Below are positions 1-6,944 of a stretch of DNA of 14,557 nucleotides, piece by piece. Numbering within the stretch: position 1 is the stretch's first letter; each line of letters opens with the position of its first letter. Location of the stretch: the NCBI GenBank assembly GCA_017432405.1, contig JAFRJF010000203.1, forward strand, positions 1-14,557. The letters run 5' to 3'. The DNA comes from Clostridia bacterium. GTDB lineage: Bacteria > Bacillota_A > Clostridia > Christensenellales > Aristaeellaceae. The notes beneath the pieces were generated by a model. That model did no database searches. It was not told where the DNA came from and saw only the letters and a list, made by a program, of their open reading frames with translations. Made by a program: the position numbers and the translations under genes.

Positions 1-3
1 GGT

Positions 4-72
4 CGGATGAGGTCGGTCCCCCCGCGGTAACGATGATTTACTCGCATCCTTCCAAGAGAACGACCTCATCCG
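4..72. repeat. 12-bp perfect inverted repeat pair
   Basis: CGGATGAGGTCG at 4-15 is the exact reverse complement of CGACCTCATCCG at 61-72, with a 45-nt spacer. The right arm leads directly into the hairpin block at 76-133. The left arm may therefore be the end of a second, oppositely oriented copy of the same element lying mostly outside the window. That reading is inference. Confidence 0.6.
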
Positions 73-75
73 TCA

Positions 76-133
76 CGGCGCTGCGCGCCGCGCCACCTTC
101 CCCTGAATCGGCAGCTTCGCTGCCTGGGGAAGG
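76..133. repeat. Tandem hairpins in an intergenic repeat
   Basis: Hairpin one is CGGCGC (76-81), loop TGC, GCGCCG (85-90). Hairpin two has an outer stem CCTTCCCC (96-103) with GGGGAAGG (126-133) and an inner stem GGCAGC (110-115), loop TTC, GCTGCC (119-124). This style of element, a short GC hairpin followed by a CCTTCCCC/GGGGAAGG stem, is what I recall as a common dispersed repeat in gut Clostridia genomes. That recollection is not a search result. No T-tract follows directly, so it is not a clear terminator. Confidence 0.6.
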
Positions 134-156
134 CTTTGGGGACCGTCGCCAACAGC

Positions 157-296
157 CCGATAAATCAGTATTTACCGCTTTTCACCTGAGCGTAGCGGCG
201 ACGATCCGTCGCCACCGCTGTTTTTTGGATACCGGTGGCGGCAGATTGCCGCCGCTACATGTGGTTGGTTGTTGTATATGAATACTGGTTTGTCGC
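157..296. repeat. Composite palindromic element with inverted ends (MITE-like)
   Basis: The ends CCGATAAATCAGTATTT (157-173) and GAATACTGGTTTGTCGC (280-296) are imperfect inverted repeats, 13 of 17 matching. Inside lie two GC-rich hairpins that are also roughly inverted copies of each other. One is GTAGCGGCGAC, GATCC, GTCGCCACCGC (192-218), followed by a T6 tract at 221-226. The other is at 235-259 and has a near-identical copy at 8942-8966. The end sequences match the arms of the perfect hairpins at 4088-4129 and 10283-10321. No transposase is visible, so a non-autonomous element or a REP-like repeat cluster fits best. Confidence 0.5.
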
Positions 297-355
297 CCTC
301 GGACACAGGGGGACGATCCGCGCGAACGGTGGTGGGCCGACGGCTTATCCGCGCG

Positions 356-739
356 CTATGCCTGCCTGGCCTGGTCCCGCCACGCCCGATAGGCGTTCAG
401 GTCGGGCTCGATCAGCTTCAGCGCGAGGCCGAGCACGGCGATGTCGTCGGTCATGCCGATCACCGGGATCTTGTCGGAGATGAGGTCCTTTGCCTTCAAC
501 AGGTACAGCAGGGCCGCGACTACCGTCACCAGAACCTTGGGCTGGACCTCGTATTCCTTTTTGATCCAGCTCTTCACCATCTGGATCACCACAGGCAGGC
601 CGGATACGGTTTCGCCGATCCTGGGAATGGACCGCAGCTTCTCCTCTGCTTCAGTAAGCAGGCTGTCGAGTCGGGAGGGGTCCTTGATGAAGCCGGTGGC
701 TTCGGCGGTGAAGCCGTTCAGGATATCGCTGACGTTCAT
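356..739 (-). CDS. DUF1232 / YkvA-like small membrane protein
   Basis: A 127-residue protein whose core at about residues 70-108 carries the DUF1232 (YkvA) signature: YLLKAKDLISDKIPVIG followed by an Asp-Asp pair, close to the family pattern of a hydrophobic helix, then D-L-I, then IPVIG, then DD. The family is small and membrane-associated, and its molecular role is unknown to me. The N-terminal 60 residues form a charged helical region. I chose the ATG at 737-739 because GGAG lies 8 nt before it. An upstream in-frame ATG at 778 would overlap the preceding gene's stop and has no good site. It follows the isomerase-like gene by 40 nt on the same strand and may be the last gene of that operon, but nothing in it suggests a role in nucleoside metabolism. 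The family call is fairly secure; function is unknown. Confidence 0.75.
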   Translation of the reverse strand: MNVSDILNGFTAEATGFIKDPSRLDSLLTEAEEKLRSIPRIGETVSGLPVVIQMVKSWIKKEYEVQPKVLVTVVAALLYLLKAKDLISDKIPVIGMTDDIAVLGLALKLIEPDLNAYRAWRDQARQA

Positions 740-779
740 GGAATAATCTCCTTTCTTGGGTCGTGAGTGAATGTCCACG

Positions 780-1850
780 CTACAAATTCAGCCCGGCCTG
801 GCTGAATTCGCCTTCGCCGTTCTTGAAGTAGCGGGGCAGGTCGTAGGGGCTGTAGATGCCGCAGTCGGTGACGACGCCGGAGACCAGGTGGGGCGGGGTG
901 ATGTCGAAGCTGGGGTAATAGCCCTTCACGCCCTGGGCGGCGGTGCGCGTGCCCATGGCCTGGAGCACGAATTCCGGGTCGCGCATCTCGATGGTCACGG
1001 TGTCGATTGTGGGGTGCCCGGGGTCCGGCGCGCCGGTGACGAAGTAGGGCACGCCCATATACTTGGCGACGATGGCGATCTGGAAGGTGCCCACCTTGTT
1101 GACCACGTAGCCGTCCAGGCTGATGGCGTCGGCGGCGGAGGTGAACACGTCCACGCCCTCGTTCTGCATCACCGTGGCGGGCATGTTGTCGGTGATCACC
1201 GTCACGTCGAAGCCCATGTCCCTGCAGACGGTGGCGGTCAGCCGCGCCCCCTGGAAGTAGGGGCGGGTCTCGGGGCAGAACAGGCGAATGGTCTTGCCCC
1301 GGTCCCGGCATTCCTTCAGCATCATGCCCACGACGGTCTCGCCGAAGCACTGGGTCATCACCGTGCCGTTGTCGGGGATCATGTCCACCAGGTAACCCGC
1401 GGTGCGGCGGACCTTGCTGTAGCGCAGGTTGTTGGCCTCGACGGTGTGGTCCATGATCGCCCGGGTCGCGTCCTCGCCGGCGTCGATGGCCTGCCGGGCC
1501 GCCGCGAGGCAGCCGTCGGTGATGATCTTCATCCGGGAGGCGGTGGTGGGGCGGGCGTGGCTGATGTTGTCGGCGGCGTCCTCCAGCCACGCCAGCTGCC
1601 CGGCGGTATTCCGGTCGCGGCATTCGTGGGCGGCGAGGGCCATGCCCATGGCCGCGGCGGTGTAGGGGCCGGCGCTCTGGGTGACCATGTCGGCGATGGC
1701 CCGGGTGACCTCCCGGTGCGTTTTGCAGGTCACGAATTCAACCTTTCCGGGGTAGACGCGGCGGTCCAGTATGCGCACCTCGCGGCCGTCGAACCAGGCC
1801 ACGTTTTCATATTGCAGCATAAAGGCGAGGTCCCTGTCCTGTCGCTCCAT
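780..1850 (-). CDS. MtnA-like sugar 1-phosphate isomerase (eIF-2B alpha/beta/delta superfamily)
   Basis: A 356-residue protein, about the length of methylthioribose-1-phosphate isomerase (MtnA), which converts an aldose 1-phosphate to a ketose 1-phosphate. Family landmarks are RPTTAS (100-105), the candidate catalytic Cys168 in TQCFGE, ETRPYFQGARLTA (194-206), the candidate catalytic Asp241 in SAAD, NKVGT (251-255) and FDITP (315-319). Several usually conserved positions differ: THCNAG has become TQCFGE, GADR..NGD has become SAADAISLDG, and the N-terminal RGAP-type phosphate-binding motif reads SAGP. It is therefore probably a paralogue with a different substrate, such as ribose 1-phosphate or 5-deoxyribose 1-phosphate. 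The ATG at 1850 has GGAGGG 7 nt upstream and lies 1 nt after the deaminase stop (TGA-C-ATG), so translation is probably coupled. Superfamily certain; substrate open. Confidence 0.85.
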   Translation of the reverse strand: MERQDRDLAFMLQYENVAWFDGREVRILDRRVYPGKVEFVTCKTHREVTRAIADMVTQSAGPYTAAAMGMALAAHECRDRNTAGQLAWLEDAADNISHARPTTASRMKIITDGCLAAARQAIDAGEDATRAIMDHTVEANNLRYSKVRRTAGYLVDMIPDNGTVMTQCFGETVVGMMLKECRDRGKTIRLFCPETRPYFQGARLTATVCRDMGFDVTVITDNMPATVMQNEGVDVFTSAADAISLDGYVVNKVGTFQIAIVAKYMGVPYFVTGAPDPGHPTIDTVTIEMRDPEFVLQAMGTRTAAQGVKGYYPSFDITPPHLVSGVVTDCGIYSPYDLPRYFKNGEGEFSQAGLNL

Positions 1851-1851
1851 G

Positions 1852-3168
1852 TCATCGCCCTCCGTACAGCCGCTTCACGGCCTGCTTCGCGTCGAACATC
1901 ACCTTTTCACGGTCGAGTGTCAGGTATTCGCCGTTCTCGTACAGTATTTTGCCGTCCACCATGGTCATCACCACGTCGCTGGCCTGGGCGGCGTACACCA
2001 GCATCGGCAGCGGCTCAAAGGCCGGGTAGAGGTGGGGCCGGTCCATGTCGACGGCAATGATGTCGGCCTTCTTGCCCACGGCCAGGCAGCCGGTGTCGTC
2101 CCGGCCCTGGAGCCGGGCCCCGTTCACCGTGGCCATGCGCAGCACCGTGTCGGGCGGCATCAGCTCCGGGTCCAGCATGTGCCCGTTCGTGACGATGGCG
2201 GCCAGGTGCATTTCCTCGAACAGGTTCAGGTTGTTGTTGCTGGCCGCGCCGTCGGTGCCCAGCGCCACCGTCAGGCCCCTGTCCAGCATCTGGGGCAGGG
2301 GCGCGAAGCCGCTGCCCAGCTTCAGGTTGCTGGTGGGGTTGTAGATCGGATAGACGCCGTGGGCCTTCAGTATATCCAGGTCCTCCGGGGTGCACCACAC
2401 GCAGTGGGCCGCGGCGGCGGGCAGGTCGAATATGCCCATGGCCTCGAACCAGGCGGCGGGGGTCAGGCCGTGGCGCTGGACGCACTCCTCGTGCTCCTTG
2501 CGGGTCTCGGACAGGTGCAGCTGCACCCGCGCGCCCTTCTCCCGGCAGGGCCGGATTTTGTCGGCGTAGTAGCGGGTGACGGCGTCGTTGGTGGTGTACT
2601 CGGCGTGCACGCCGAAGTCCACCCGGATGCGCCCGTCCTGGCAGCCGTGGCATTCGTCGAACAGCGCCAGCGATTCGGCGACGCGGAAGTTCTTCTCCGG
2701 GGGCTCGGCGGGGTCGAAGGCCTGCACCACCCGCGTCAGGTTGATCTTCATACCCACCTGCTCGTTCAGCCGGATCAGCGCCTCCCGGGGCTCCATGTAC
2801 ATGTCGCTGAAGGCGGTGACCCCGCTGGCCAGCAGCTCCAGCATCGCCAGCTGGTTGCCGGCGATGAAGTCCTCGGTCTTCATGCGGTCCTCCACGGGGA
2901 ACACCGCCTCGAACAGCCAGCGGCTCAGCGGCAGGTCGCTGCCGATGCCCCGCAGCAGCGTCATCGCCGCATGGCAGTGGCAGTTGATGAGCCCGGGGAT
3001 CAGCAGCTTGCCCCGCATGTCCTTCTCGGTGTCATAGGGGATAGTCGGCCTTTGGGCGCCGATGTAGTCGATTTTGTCCCCGTCGATGCCCAGGAAGCCC
3101 CCGGGGATATAGTCGAAGCGCTCGTCCTTCCAGGCCAGTATGCCCGCGTTTTTAATCAGCAGCCTCAC
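1852..3168 (-). CDS. mtaD: MTA/SAH-type deaminase (amidohydrolase superfamily)
   Basis: A 438-residue metal-dependent amidohydrolase of the 5-methylthioadenosine/S-adenosylhomocysteine deaminase group, which replaces the adenine amino group by oxygen to give inosine derivatives. Visible metal ligands are His64 and His66 (HCH), His218 (LHLSE), His255 (AHCVW) and Asp306 (GTDGAASNN). Glu221, three residues after His218, is the expected proton shuttle. The MTLLRG and DLPL stretch after the HCH motif and SGVTAFSDMY at 115-124 are typical of the group. Relatives act on MTA, SAH, adenosine or 5'-deoxyadenosine, and the sequence alone does not choose among them. The start is the GTG at 3168: its GTGA overlaps the phosphorylase stop by 4 nt, GGAGG lies 10 nt upstream, and the family's N-terminal strand (RLLIKNAGIL) follows at once. 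A longer open frame upstream of it overlaps the phosphorylase and is not coding. Confidence 0.88.
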   Translation of the reverse strand: MRLLIKNAGILAWKDERFDYIPGGFLGIDGDKIDYIGAQRPTIPYDTEKDMRGKLLIPGLINCHCHAAMTLLRGIGSDLPLSRWLFEAVFPVEDRMKTEDFIAGNQLAMLELLASGVTAFSDMYMEPREALIRLNEQVGMKINLTRVVQAFDPAEPPEKNFRVAESLALFDECHGCQDGRIRVDFGVHAEYTTNDAVTRYYADKIRPCREKGARVQLHLSETRKEHEECVQRHGLTPAAWFEAMGIFDLPAAAAHCVWCTPEDLDILKAHGVYPIYNPTSNLKLGSGFAPLPQMLDRGLTVALGTDGAASNNNLNLFEEMHLAAIVTNGHMLDPELMPPDTVLRMATVNGARLQGRDDTGCLAVGKKADIIAVDMDRPHLYPAFEPLPMLVYAAQASDVVMTMVDGKILYENGEYLTLDREKVMFDAKQAVKRLYGGR

Positions 3169-4004
3169 AGCGCCACCACCTCCCCGATGCGCCCGATGAT
3201 CTTCTTCAGGCAGTCGCCCAGGCGCGCGGCGACGGTCGTCGCGGTCTCGAGTACCTCCTCCTGGGTCAGCGGCTGGTCCAGCATGCCCGCGGCCATGTTG
3301 GTCATCACGCTCAGGCACAGCACCGGCATGCCGCAGTGGGCCGCCGTCAGCGCCTCGGTGACGGTGGACATGCCCACGGCGTCCGCGCCGAGTATGCGGG
3401 CGGCGCGAATCTCCGCCGGGGTCTCGAACTGGGGGCCGGTGAAGAACATGTATACGCCCTCCCGCAGCGTAAGCCCGGTGCCCTCGGCGCATTCCCGTGC
3501 CAGCCTGCGCAGCTCGGGGGTGTACATGCGGCTCACGTCGAAGAAGCGCGGGCCGAAGGCCTCCACGTTGCTTCCCCGCAGGGGGCTGGGCCCGGTCAGC
3601 TTGATGTGGTCCGAGACGACCATGACGTCGCCGGGACGGTATTCGGTGTTCACCGCGCCGGCGGCGTTGGTCAGGATCAGCGCCTTCGCGCCCAGCAGCT
3701 TGAACAGGCGCACCGGGATCACCAGCTGCTCGAAGTCGTAGCCCTCGTAGGAGTGGAAGCGCCCGGACATGCAGACCACGCGCCGCCCCGCCACGGTGCC
3801 GAAGATCAGCTTGCCGGCGTGGCCCTGTACGGTGGAGACCAGGAAGTTGGGGATGTCCCTGTAGTCGACGACGATGGGATCTTCGATGGCGTCCGCAAAC
3901 GGCCCCAGGAACGAACCCAGCACGATGGCAACCTCAGGTTCCCAGGGCACGATGGCGCGTATGTAATCCGCCGATTTTTGGAAGTATTCGAGGGTATAAT
4001 CCAT
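3165..4004 (-). CDS. Purine nucleoside phosphorylase (trimeric PNP class)
   Basis: A 279-residue phosphorylase that splits a purine nucleoside with phosphate into free base and (deoxy)ribose 1-phosphate. Motifs in order are the phosphate loop LGSFLG (29-34, usually LGSGLG), GRFHSYEGY (81-89), TNAAGAVN (112-119), GPQFETPAEIR (190-200), GADAVGMSTVTE (206-217) and TNMAAG (235-240). Phe193-Glu194 and Asn236 match the residues that select 6-oxopurines in trimeric PNPs. This favours inosine- and guanosine-type substrates over intact methylthioadenosine, which fits a deaminase acting first. I chose the ATG at 4004 because GGGAGG lies 8 nt upstream; an in-frame ATG at 4058 falls inside the promoter. 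It is the first gene of a leftward operon and overlaps the deaminase start by 4 nt. I use no gene symbol because punA and mtnP-like names would overstate the substrate. Confidence 0.9.
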   Translation of the reverse strand: MDYTLEYFQKSADYIRAIVPWEPEVAIVLGSFLGPFADAIEDPIVVDYRDIPNFLVSTVQGHAGKLIFGTVAGRRVVCMSGRFHSYEGYDFEQLVIPVRLFKLLGAKALILTNAAGAVNTEYRPGDVMVVSDHIKLTGPSPLRGSNVEAFGPRFFDVSRMYTPELRRLARECAEGTGLTLREGVYMFFTGPQFETPAEIRAARILGADAVGMSTVTEALTAAHCGMPVLCLSVMTNMAAGMLDQPLTQEEVLETATTVAARLGDCLKKIIGRIGEVVAL

Positions 4005-4048
4005 GTTTCTTTCCTCCCGTCGCTGTTGGTATTCGTGTGTTTGTACCA

Positions 4049-4077
4049 ATTTTATCATGTCCGGGAAGGCAAGTCAA
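4049..4077 (-). promoter_or_regulatory. Sigma-A-like promoter for the phosphorylase operon
   Basis: Read on the minus strand: TTGACT (4077-4072), a 17-nt spacer, then TAAAAT (4054-4049). Each box matches the consensus at 5 of 6 positions. Transcription would start near 4042, giving a leader of about 38 nt before the ATG at 4004. The perfect palindrome at 4088-4129 begins 11 nt upstream of the -35 box. Confidence 0.7.
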
Positions 4078-4087
4078 TGATGGGGGG

Positions 4088-4129
4088 AAATTCTGATTTA
4101 TCGAGCTGATATTCGATAAATCAGAATTT
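4088..4129. repeat. Perfect 17-bp palindrome between divergent operons
   Basis: AAATTCTGATTTATCGA (4088-4104) and its exact reverse complement TCGATAAATCAGAATTT (4113-4129) are separated by 8 nt. It sits between the two divergent promoters, just upstream of the minus-strand -35 box. It matches the arm of the hairpin at 10283-10321 at 13 of 17 positions, so it is likely a member of a dispersed hairpin family. A role as a shared operator or as a leftover terminator cannot be excluded. Confidence 0.75.
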
Positions 4130-4180
4130 ATCAACCAATGCCATAACGCAAAATATAACTGAAAAACGGGAAGATAGCTC

Positions 4181-4209
4181 TCGACAGGGCAGGGGGAAAG
4201 TGTTATTAT
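4181..4209 (+). promoter_or_regulatory. Sigma-A-like promoter for the nucleoside importer operon
   Basis: TCGACA (4181-4186), a 17-nt spacer and TATTAT (4204-4209) match the sigma-A boxes at 5 of 6 positions each. The start would be near 4216, leaving a leader of about 107 nt before the ATG at 4323. A second possible pair, TTGAAG (4276-4281) and TAATAC with a 16-nt spacer, lies too close to the ribosome binding site to be attractive. Confidence 0.65.
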
Positions 4210-4274
4210 TATGGTGAACGGTACAATGAAGGATATATCGGAATGTTCGGCTTTGCGCCGTTTCCCGGGGTGAA

Positions 4275-4297
4275 TTTGAAGCCGGATCGGCTTTGAA
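4275..4297 (+). promoter_or_regulatory. Leader hairpin upstream of the binding-protein start
   Basis: Arms at 4275-4284 and 4288-4297 pair over 10 positions, including two G-U pairs around an AAGCCG/CGGCTT core, with loop GAT. It ends 11 nt before the AGGAG site (4309-4313). There is no T-tract, so it is not an intrinsic terminator. It could stabilise the message or influence access to the start. I see no match to a purine, SAM or SAH riboswitch. Confidence 0.35.
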
Positions 4298-4322
4298 TAA
4301 TACATCTAAGGAGTTGCGTCCC

Positions 4323-5348
4323 ATGAAGAAAATAGCGTCCCTGCTCATCGTGTTCGTCTTGGTCCTGGCGATGGTCCCCGCCATGGCGGAGGGCGAGAAG
4401 ATCGCCGTCATCTGCGACCCGGTTGGCGTGAATGCCTTCCTGACCCAGGTCGTGGAAAAGGTTGAGGAGTTGGCCGGCACCTACGGCTACGAGTACCGCA
4501 TCCTCGAGTGCCCCGACACCGACAAGTGGCAGGCGAGCTACGACGCCGCCGTGGCCGAGGAATATGACCTGATCCTGGGCGTGGGCTGGCAGTCCGCCGA
4601 GTTTGCCGCCGCCAAGGCCGCCGAGGTGGGCGACAGCATCCGCTTCGCCGTCATCGATACCGACGCCGGCAGCGACGGCGTGGCCTCTTACAGCTACAAC
4701 GAGGAACAGGGCGCCTACCTGATGGGCGCGATGGCCGGCTATGCCTTCCCCAACGAGACCAAGTTCGGCTACATCGGCTGCTTCGAGGGCTCCGGCTCCT
4801 TCAAATATCGCTGGGGCTTCATGGAGGGCGTCAAGTCCGTGGTGCCCGACGCCCAGATCACCTTCAACTACACCAATTCCTACAGCGATCCCGCCCCGGC
4901 CTATGACTTCGCCAAGCAGCAGCAGGCGAAGGGCTGCACCTATATCTTCGGCGGCGCGGCCGCCTGCAACGAGGGCATCTTCAACGCCGCGCTGGAGCTG
5001 GCGGAGGAGGGCAAGGCCATCTACTCCATCGGCCAGGATACCGACATGACCCGCGAGGACAACCCCTATGTGCTGTCCTCCCAGCTGAAGGAGACCGGCG
5101 TGACCGCGGGCATCATCATCGACGCCTTCTTCGCCGGCACCCTGGAGAACGGCCTGCACGTGCTCGAGATGAAGGACGGCGCCATCGGCGCGACCCACAT
5201 TACCGCGGACGGCATCTTCCGCAACAGCGACATCATGACCGACGAGGTCATCGCCCAGTGCAAGGCCGTGGCCGACGCCATCGCCTCCGGCGAGCTGGTG
5301 CTGGAAATGCCCGCCTCCGAGGACGACTACACCTTCCCGATCTTCTGA
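4323..5348 (+). CDS. BmpA/PnrA-family nucleoside-binding protein of an ABC importer
   Basis: A 341-residue periplasmic-type binding protein of the Bmp (PnrA) family, whose studied members bind purine nucleosides and deliver them to an ABC permease. Residues 1-22 are a Sec signal peptide ending AMA, with the mature protein starting at EGEKIAVICD. Family-like stretches are YDLILGVGW, FAVIDTD, EEQGAYLMGAMAG, GFMEGVKS, IFGGAAACNEG and YSIGQDTD, the ligand-binding core of two Rossmann-like lobes. Unlike classical BmpA/PnrA there is no lipobox cysteine after the signal peptide, so how it stays at the cell surface is unclear. The start is the ATG at 4323, with AGGAG 9 nt upstream and a signal peptide beginning MKKIAS; a longer in-frame start at 4293 precedes that site. 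It is the first gene of the importer operon and is followed by an attenuator-like hairpin. Confidence 0.9.
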   Translation: MKKIASLLIVFVLVLAMVPAMAEGEKIAVICDPVGVNAFLTQVVEKVEELAGTYGYEYRILECPDTDKWQASYDAAVAEEYDLILGVGWQSAEFAAAKAAEVGDSIRFAVIDTDAGSDGVASYSYNEEQGAYLMGAMAGYAFPNETKFGYIGCFEGSGSFKYRWGFMEGVKSVVPDAQITFNYTNSYSDPAPAYDFAKQQQAKGCTYIFGGAAACNEGIFNAALELAEEGKAIYSIGQDTDMTREDNPYVLSSQLKETGVTAGIIIDAFFAGTLENGLHVLEMKDGAIGATHITADGIFRNSDIMTDEVIAQCKAVADAIASGELVLEMPASEDDYTFPIF

Positions 5349-5365
5349 TCGAGCGTAGTAGAAAG

Positions 5366-5397
5366 CGGCCCTTTGGATGATCCAAGGGGCCGATTTT
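5366..5397 (+). terminator. Intrinsic terminator or attenuator after the binding-protein gene
   Basis: An 11-bp stem, CGGCCCTTTGG (5366-5376) with CCAAGGGGCCG (5382-5392) and one G-U pair, has a 5-nt loop and is followed by a short T4 run at 5394-5397. It lies in the 87-nt gap between the binding protein and the ATPase. Partial termination or 3'-end protection here would let the binding protein be made in excess over the membrane components. Confidence 0.6.
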
Positions 5398-5435
5398 CAG
5401 TGAAGGCGCGGAACGGAACCCAAGGAGTATGCGAT

Positions 5436-6944
5436 ATGGTTTTTGAAATGAAGCACATCACCAAGACCTACGGCAGCGTCGTAGCGAACGATGATGTCAG
5501 CCTGCACCTGAACCGGGGGGAGATCCTCTCCATCGTCGGGGAGAACGGCGCGGGCAAGTCCACGATCATGAAGATACTGTACGGCCTGGAACGGCCCGAT
5601 TCCGGCGAGATCCTCGTGAACGGCCAGCCCCGGCGCTTCCACAGCCCCTCCGACGCCATGGCCGTGGGCATCGGCATGGTGCAGCAGCACTTCATGCTCT
5701 TCGAGGAGATGACCGTGGCCGAGAACATCGTGTTCAAGAACGAGCTGAGAAGGGGTCCGTTCATGGACATGAACCGCACCGTGGAGACCGTGCGGCAGAT
5801 CTCCGAGCGCTACGAGCTGAAGATCGACCCGCTGGCGCGCATCGCCGACTGCCCGGTGGGCCTTCGGCAGCGGGTGGAGATACTGAAGATACTGTACCAG
5901 AACGCCGGGATCATCATCTTCGACGAGCCCAGCGCCGTGCTGACGCCGCTGGAGGTGGACGCGCTGCTGGAGACCATCCGGGGCCTTGCGAAGGCGGGCA
6001 AGAGCATCGTGCTGATCACCCACAAGCTGCAGGAGGTCATGGCGGTCTCCGACCGGATCTATGTGATGCGCCAGGGCCGGGTCGTGGCGGAGCGCATGGC
6101 CGCGGACACCGATATGGGCGAGCTGGCCCTTCTGATGGTGGGCCATCCCCTGGCCAGCTACCAGATCGATCCGCCGAAGCCGGGCAGGACGATGCTGGAG
6201 ACGAAGGGCCTGCGGCTGGTGGACAACGGCCGCCAGGTGCTTTCGGACATCAGCCTGCACGTGAACGCCGGGGAGATCGTGGGCATCGCGGGCGTGTCCG
6301 GCAACGGCCAGAGCCACCTGATCCGCTGCATCACGGGCCTTGAAAGGTGTACCGGCGGGCAGGTGCTGGTGGCGGGGAAGGACGTGACGAACCGCTCCGT
6401 CCGCGAGGTAAGGGACGCGGGCCTGGCCCACATCAGCGAGGACCGCTACGTGTGGGGCAGCGCCCCGGAGGGCACCCTGGAGGAGAACGCGCTGATGGCC
6501 CGGCAGGACGAGTCGCCCTTCAGCCGCCACGGCATCATCCGACCCGGGGCCATACGGGATTACGCCGTGAAGCTGATCCGGGACTTCAACGTGAAGGCCT
6601 CCTCCCCGGCGCAGAAAATGCGGGAGCTCTCCGGCGGCAACGCCCAGAAGCTGATCGTGGCCAGGGAGATGAGCCTGGATACCCCGGTGCTGATCTGCTG
6701 CGAGCCGACCCGGGGCATCGACATCGGCGCGATGGAGGCCATCCACAGCCGCATGCTCCAGCGCCGGGACGACGGCGCGGCGATACTGCTGGTGTCGTCG
6801 GAGCTGACCGAGATCATGAGCCTGTCGGACCGCATCTATGTGATCTTCGAGGGACGCATCGTCGGCGAATTCCAAAGGGGCAGCATGGACGACAGGCATC
6901 TGGGCCTTTTGATGGTTGGGGGGTCGATCGGGCATGGAGAATAA
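5436..6944 (+). CDS. Tandem ATPase of a nucleoside ABC importer (NupO/YufO-like)
   Basis: A 502-residue protein with two fused nucleotide-binding domains, the usual form for BmpA-type and sugar-type importers. Domain 1 has Walker A GENGAGKS (35-42), Q-loop MVQQ (81-84), a degenerate signature CPVGLRQ (139-145), Walker B IIIFDE (159-164) and switch His196 (THK). Domain 2 has a degenerate Walker A GVSGNGQS (286-293) lacking the Lys-Ser/Thr pair, a good signature LSGGN (398-402), and a weak Walker B ending CCEPTRG. This asymmetry is normal for the group and implies that only one of the two ATP sites is fully active. The ATG at 5436 has AGGAG 8 nt upstream; a longer frame from 5373 runs through the terminator hairpin and is rejected. 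Its 3' end overlaps the first permease by 11 nt, so the two are translationally linked. Confidence 0.92.
   Translation: MVFEMKHITKTYGSVVANDDVSLHLNRGEILSIVGENGAGKSTIMKILYGLERPDSGEILVNGQPRRFHSPSDAMAVGIGMVQQHFMLFEEMTVAENIVFKNELRRGPFMDMNRTVETVRQISERYELKIDPLARIADCPVGLRQRVEILKILYQNAGIIIFDEPSAVLTPLEVDALLETIRGLAKAGKSIVLITHKLQEVMAVSDRIYVMRQGRVVAERMAADTDMGELALLMVGHPLASYQIDPPKPGRTMLETKGLRLVDNGRQVLSDISLHVNAGEIVGIAGVSGNGQSHLIRCITGLERCTGGQVLVAGKDVTNRSVREVRDAGLAHISEDRYVWGSAPEGTLEENALMARQDESPFSRHGIIRPGAIRDYAVKLIRDFNVKASSPAQKMRELSGGNAQKLIVAREMSLDTPVLICCEPTRGIDIGAMEAIHSRMLQRRDDGAAILLVSSELTEIMSLSDRIYVIFEGRIVGEFQRGSMDDRHLGLLMVGGSIGHGE

Larger units (their letters stand above)
1..355. repeat. Gene-free block of palindromic intergenic repeats
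   Basis: I see no credible gene here: open frames lack ribosome binding sites and recognisable protein character. The stretch is instead built from nested inverted repeats, listed separately: a 12-bp inverted pair (4-15 and 61-72), two stacked hairpins (76-133), and a composite palindrome (157-296). It lies downstream of the leftward gene ending at 356, so it could also serve as its terminator region. The leftmost repeat arm runs up to the window edge, so the block probably continues outside. Positions 297-355 show nothing I can name. Confidence 0.7.

Noticed and set aside
3169..3492. N-terminal extension of the deaminase.
   Set aside because: The extra residues are Arg/Gly/His-rich low-quality sequence lying wholly inside the phosphorylase gene. 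The GTG at 3168 has the family N-terminus and a ribosome binding site.
771..3741. Long plus-strand frames opposite the deaminase and isomerase genes.
   Set aside because: They are His/Val/Gly-rich shadows typical of high-GC coding DNA read backwards, without ribosome binding sites or family motifs.
3165..4004. Methylthioadenosine phosphorylase (MtnP) instead of PNP.
   Set aside because: The base-site residues Glu194 and Asn236 follow the PNP pattern rather than the Ser/Asp pattern of MTA phosphorylase. A substrate with a modified 5' position is still possible.
4216..4322. A purine, SAM or SAH riboswitch in the importer leader.
   Set aside because: Only one simple hairpin is visible; none of the conserved core sequences I know for those riboswitches is present.
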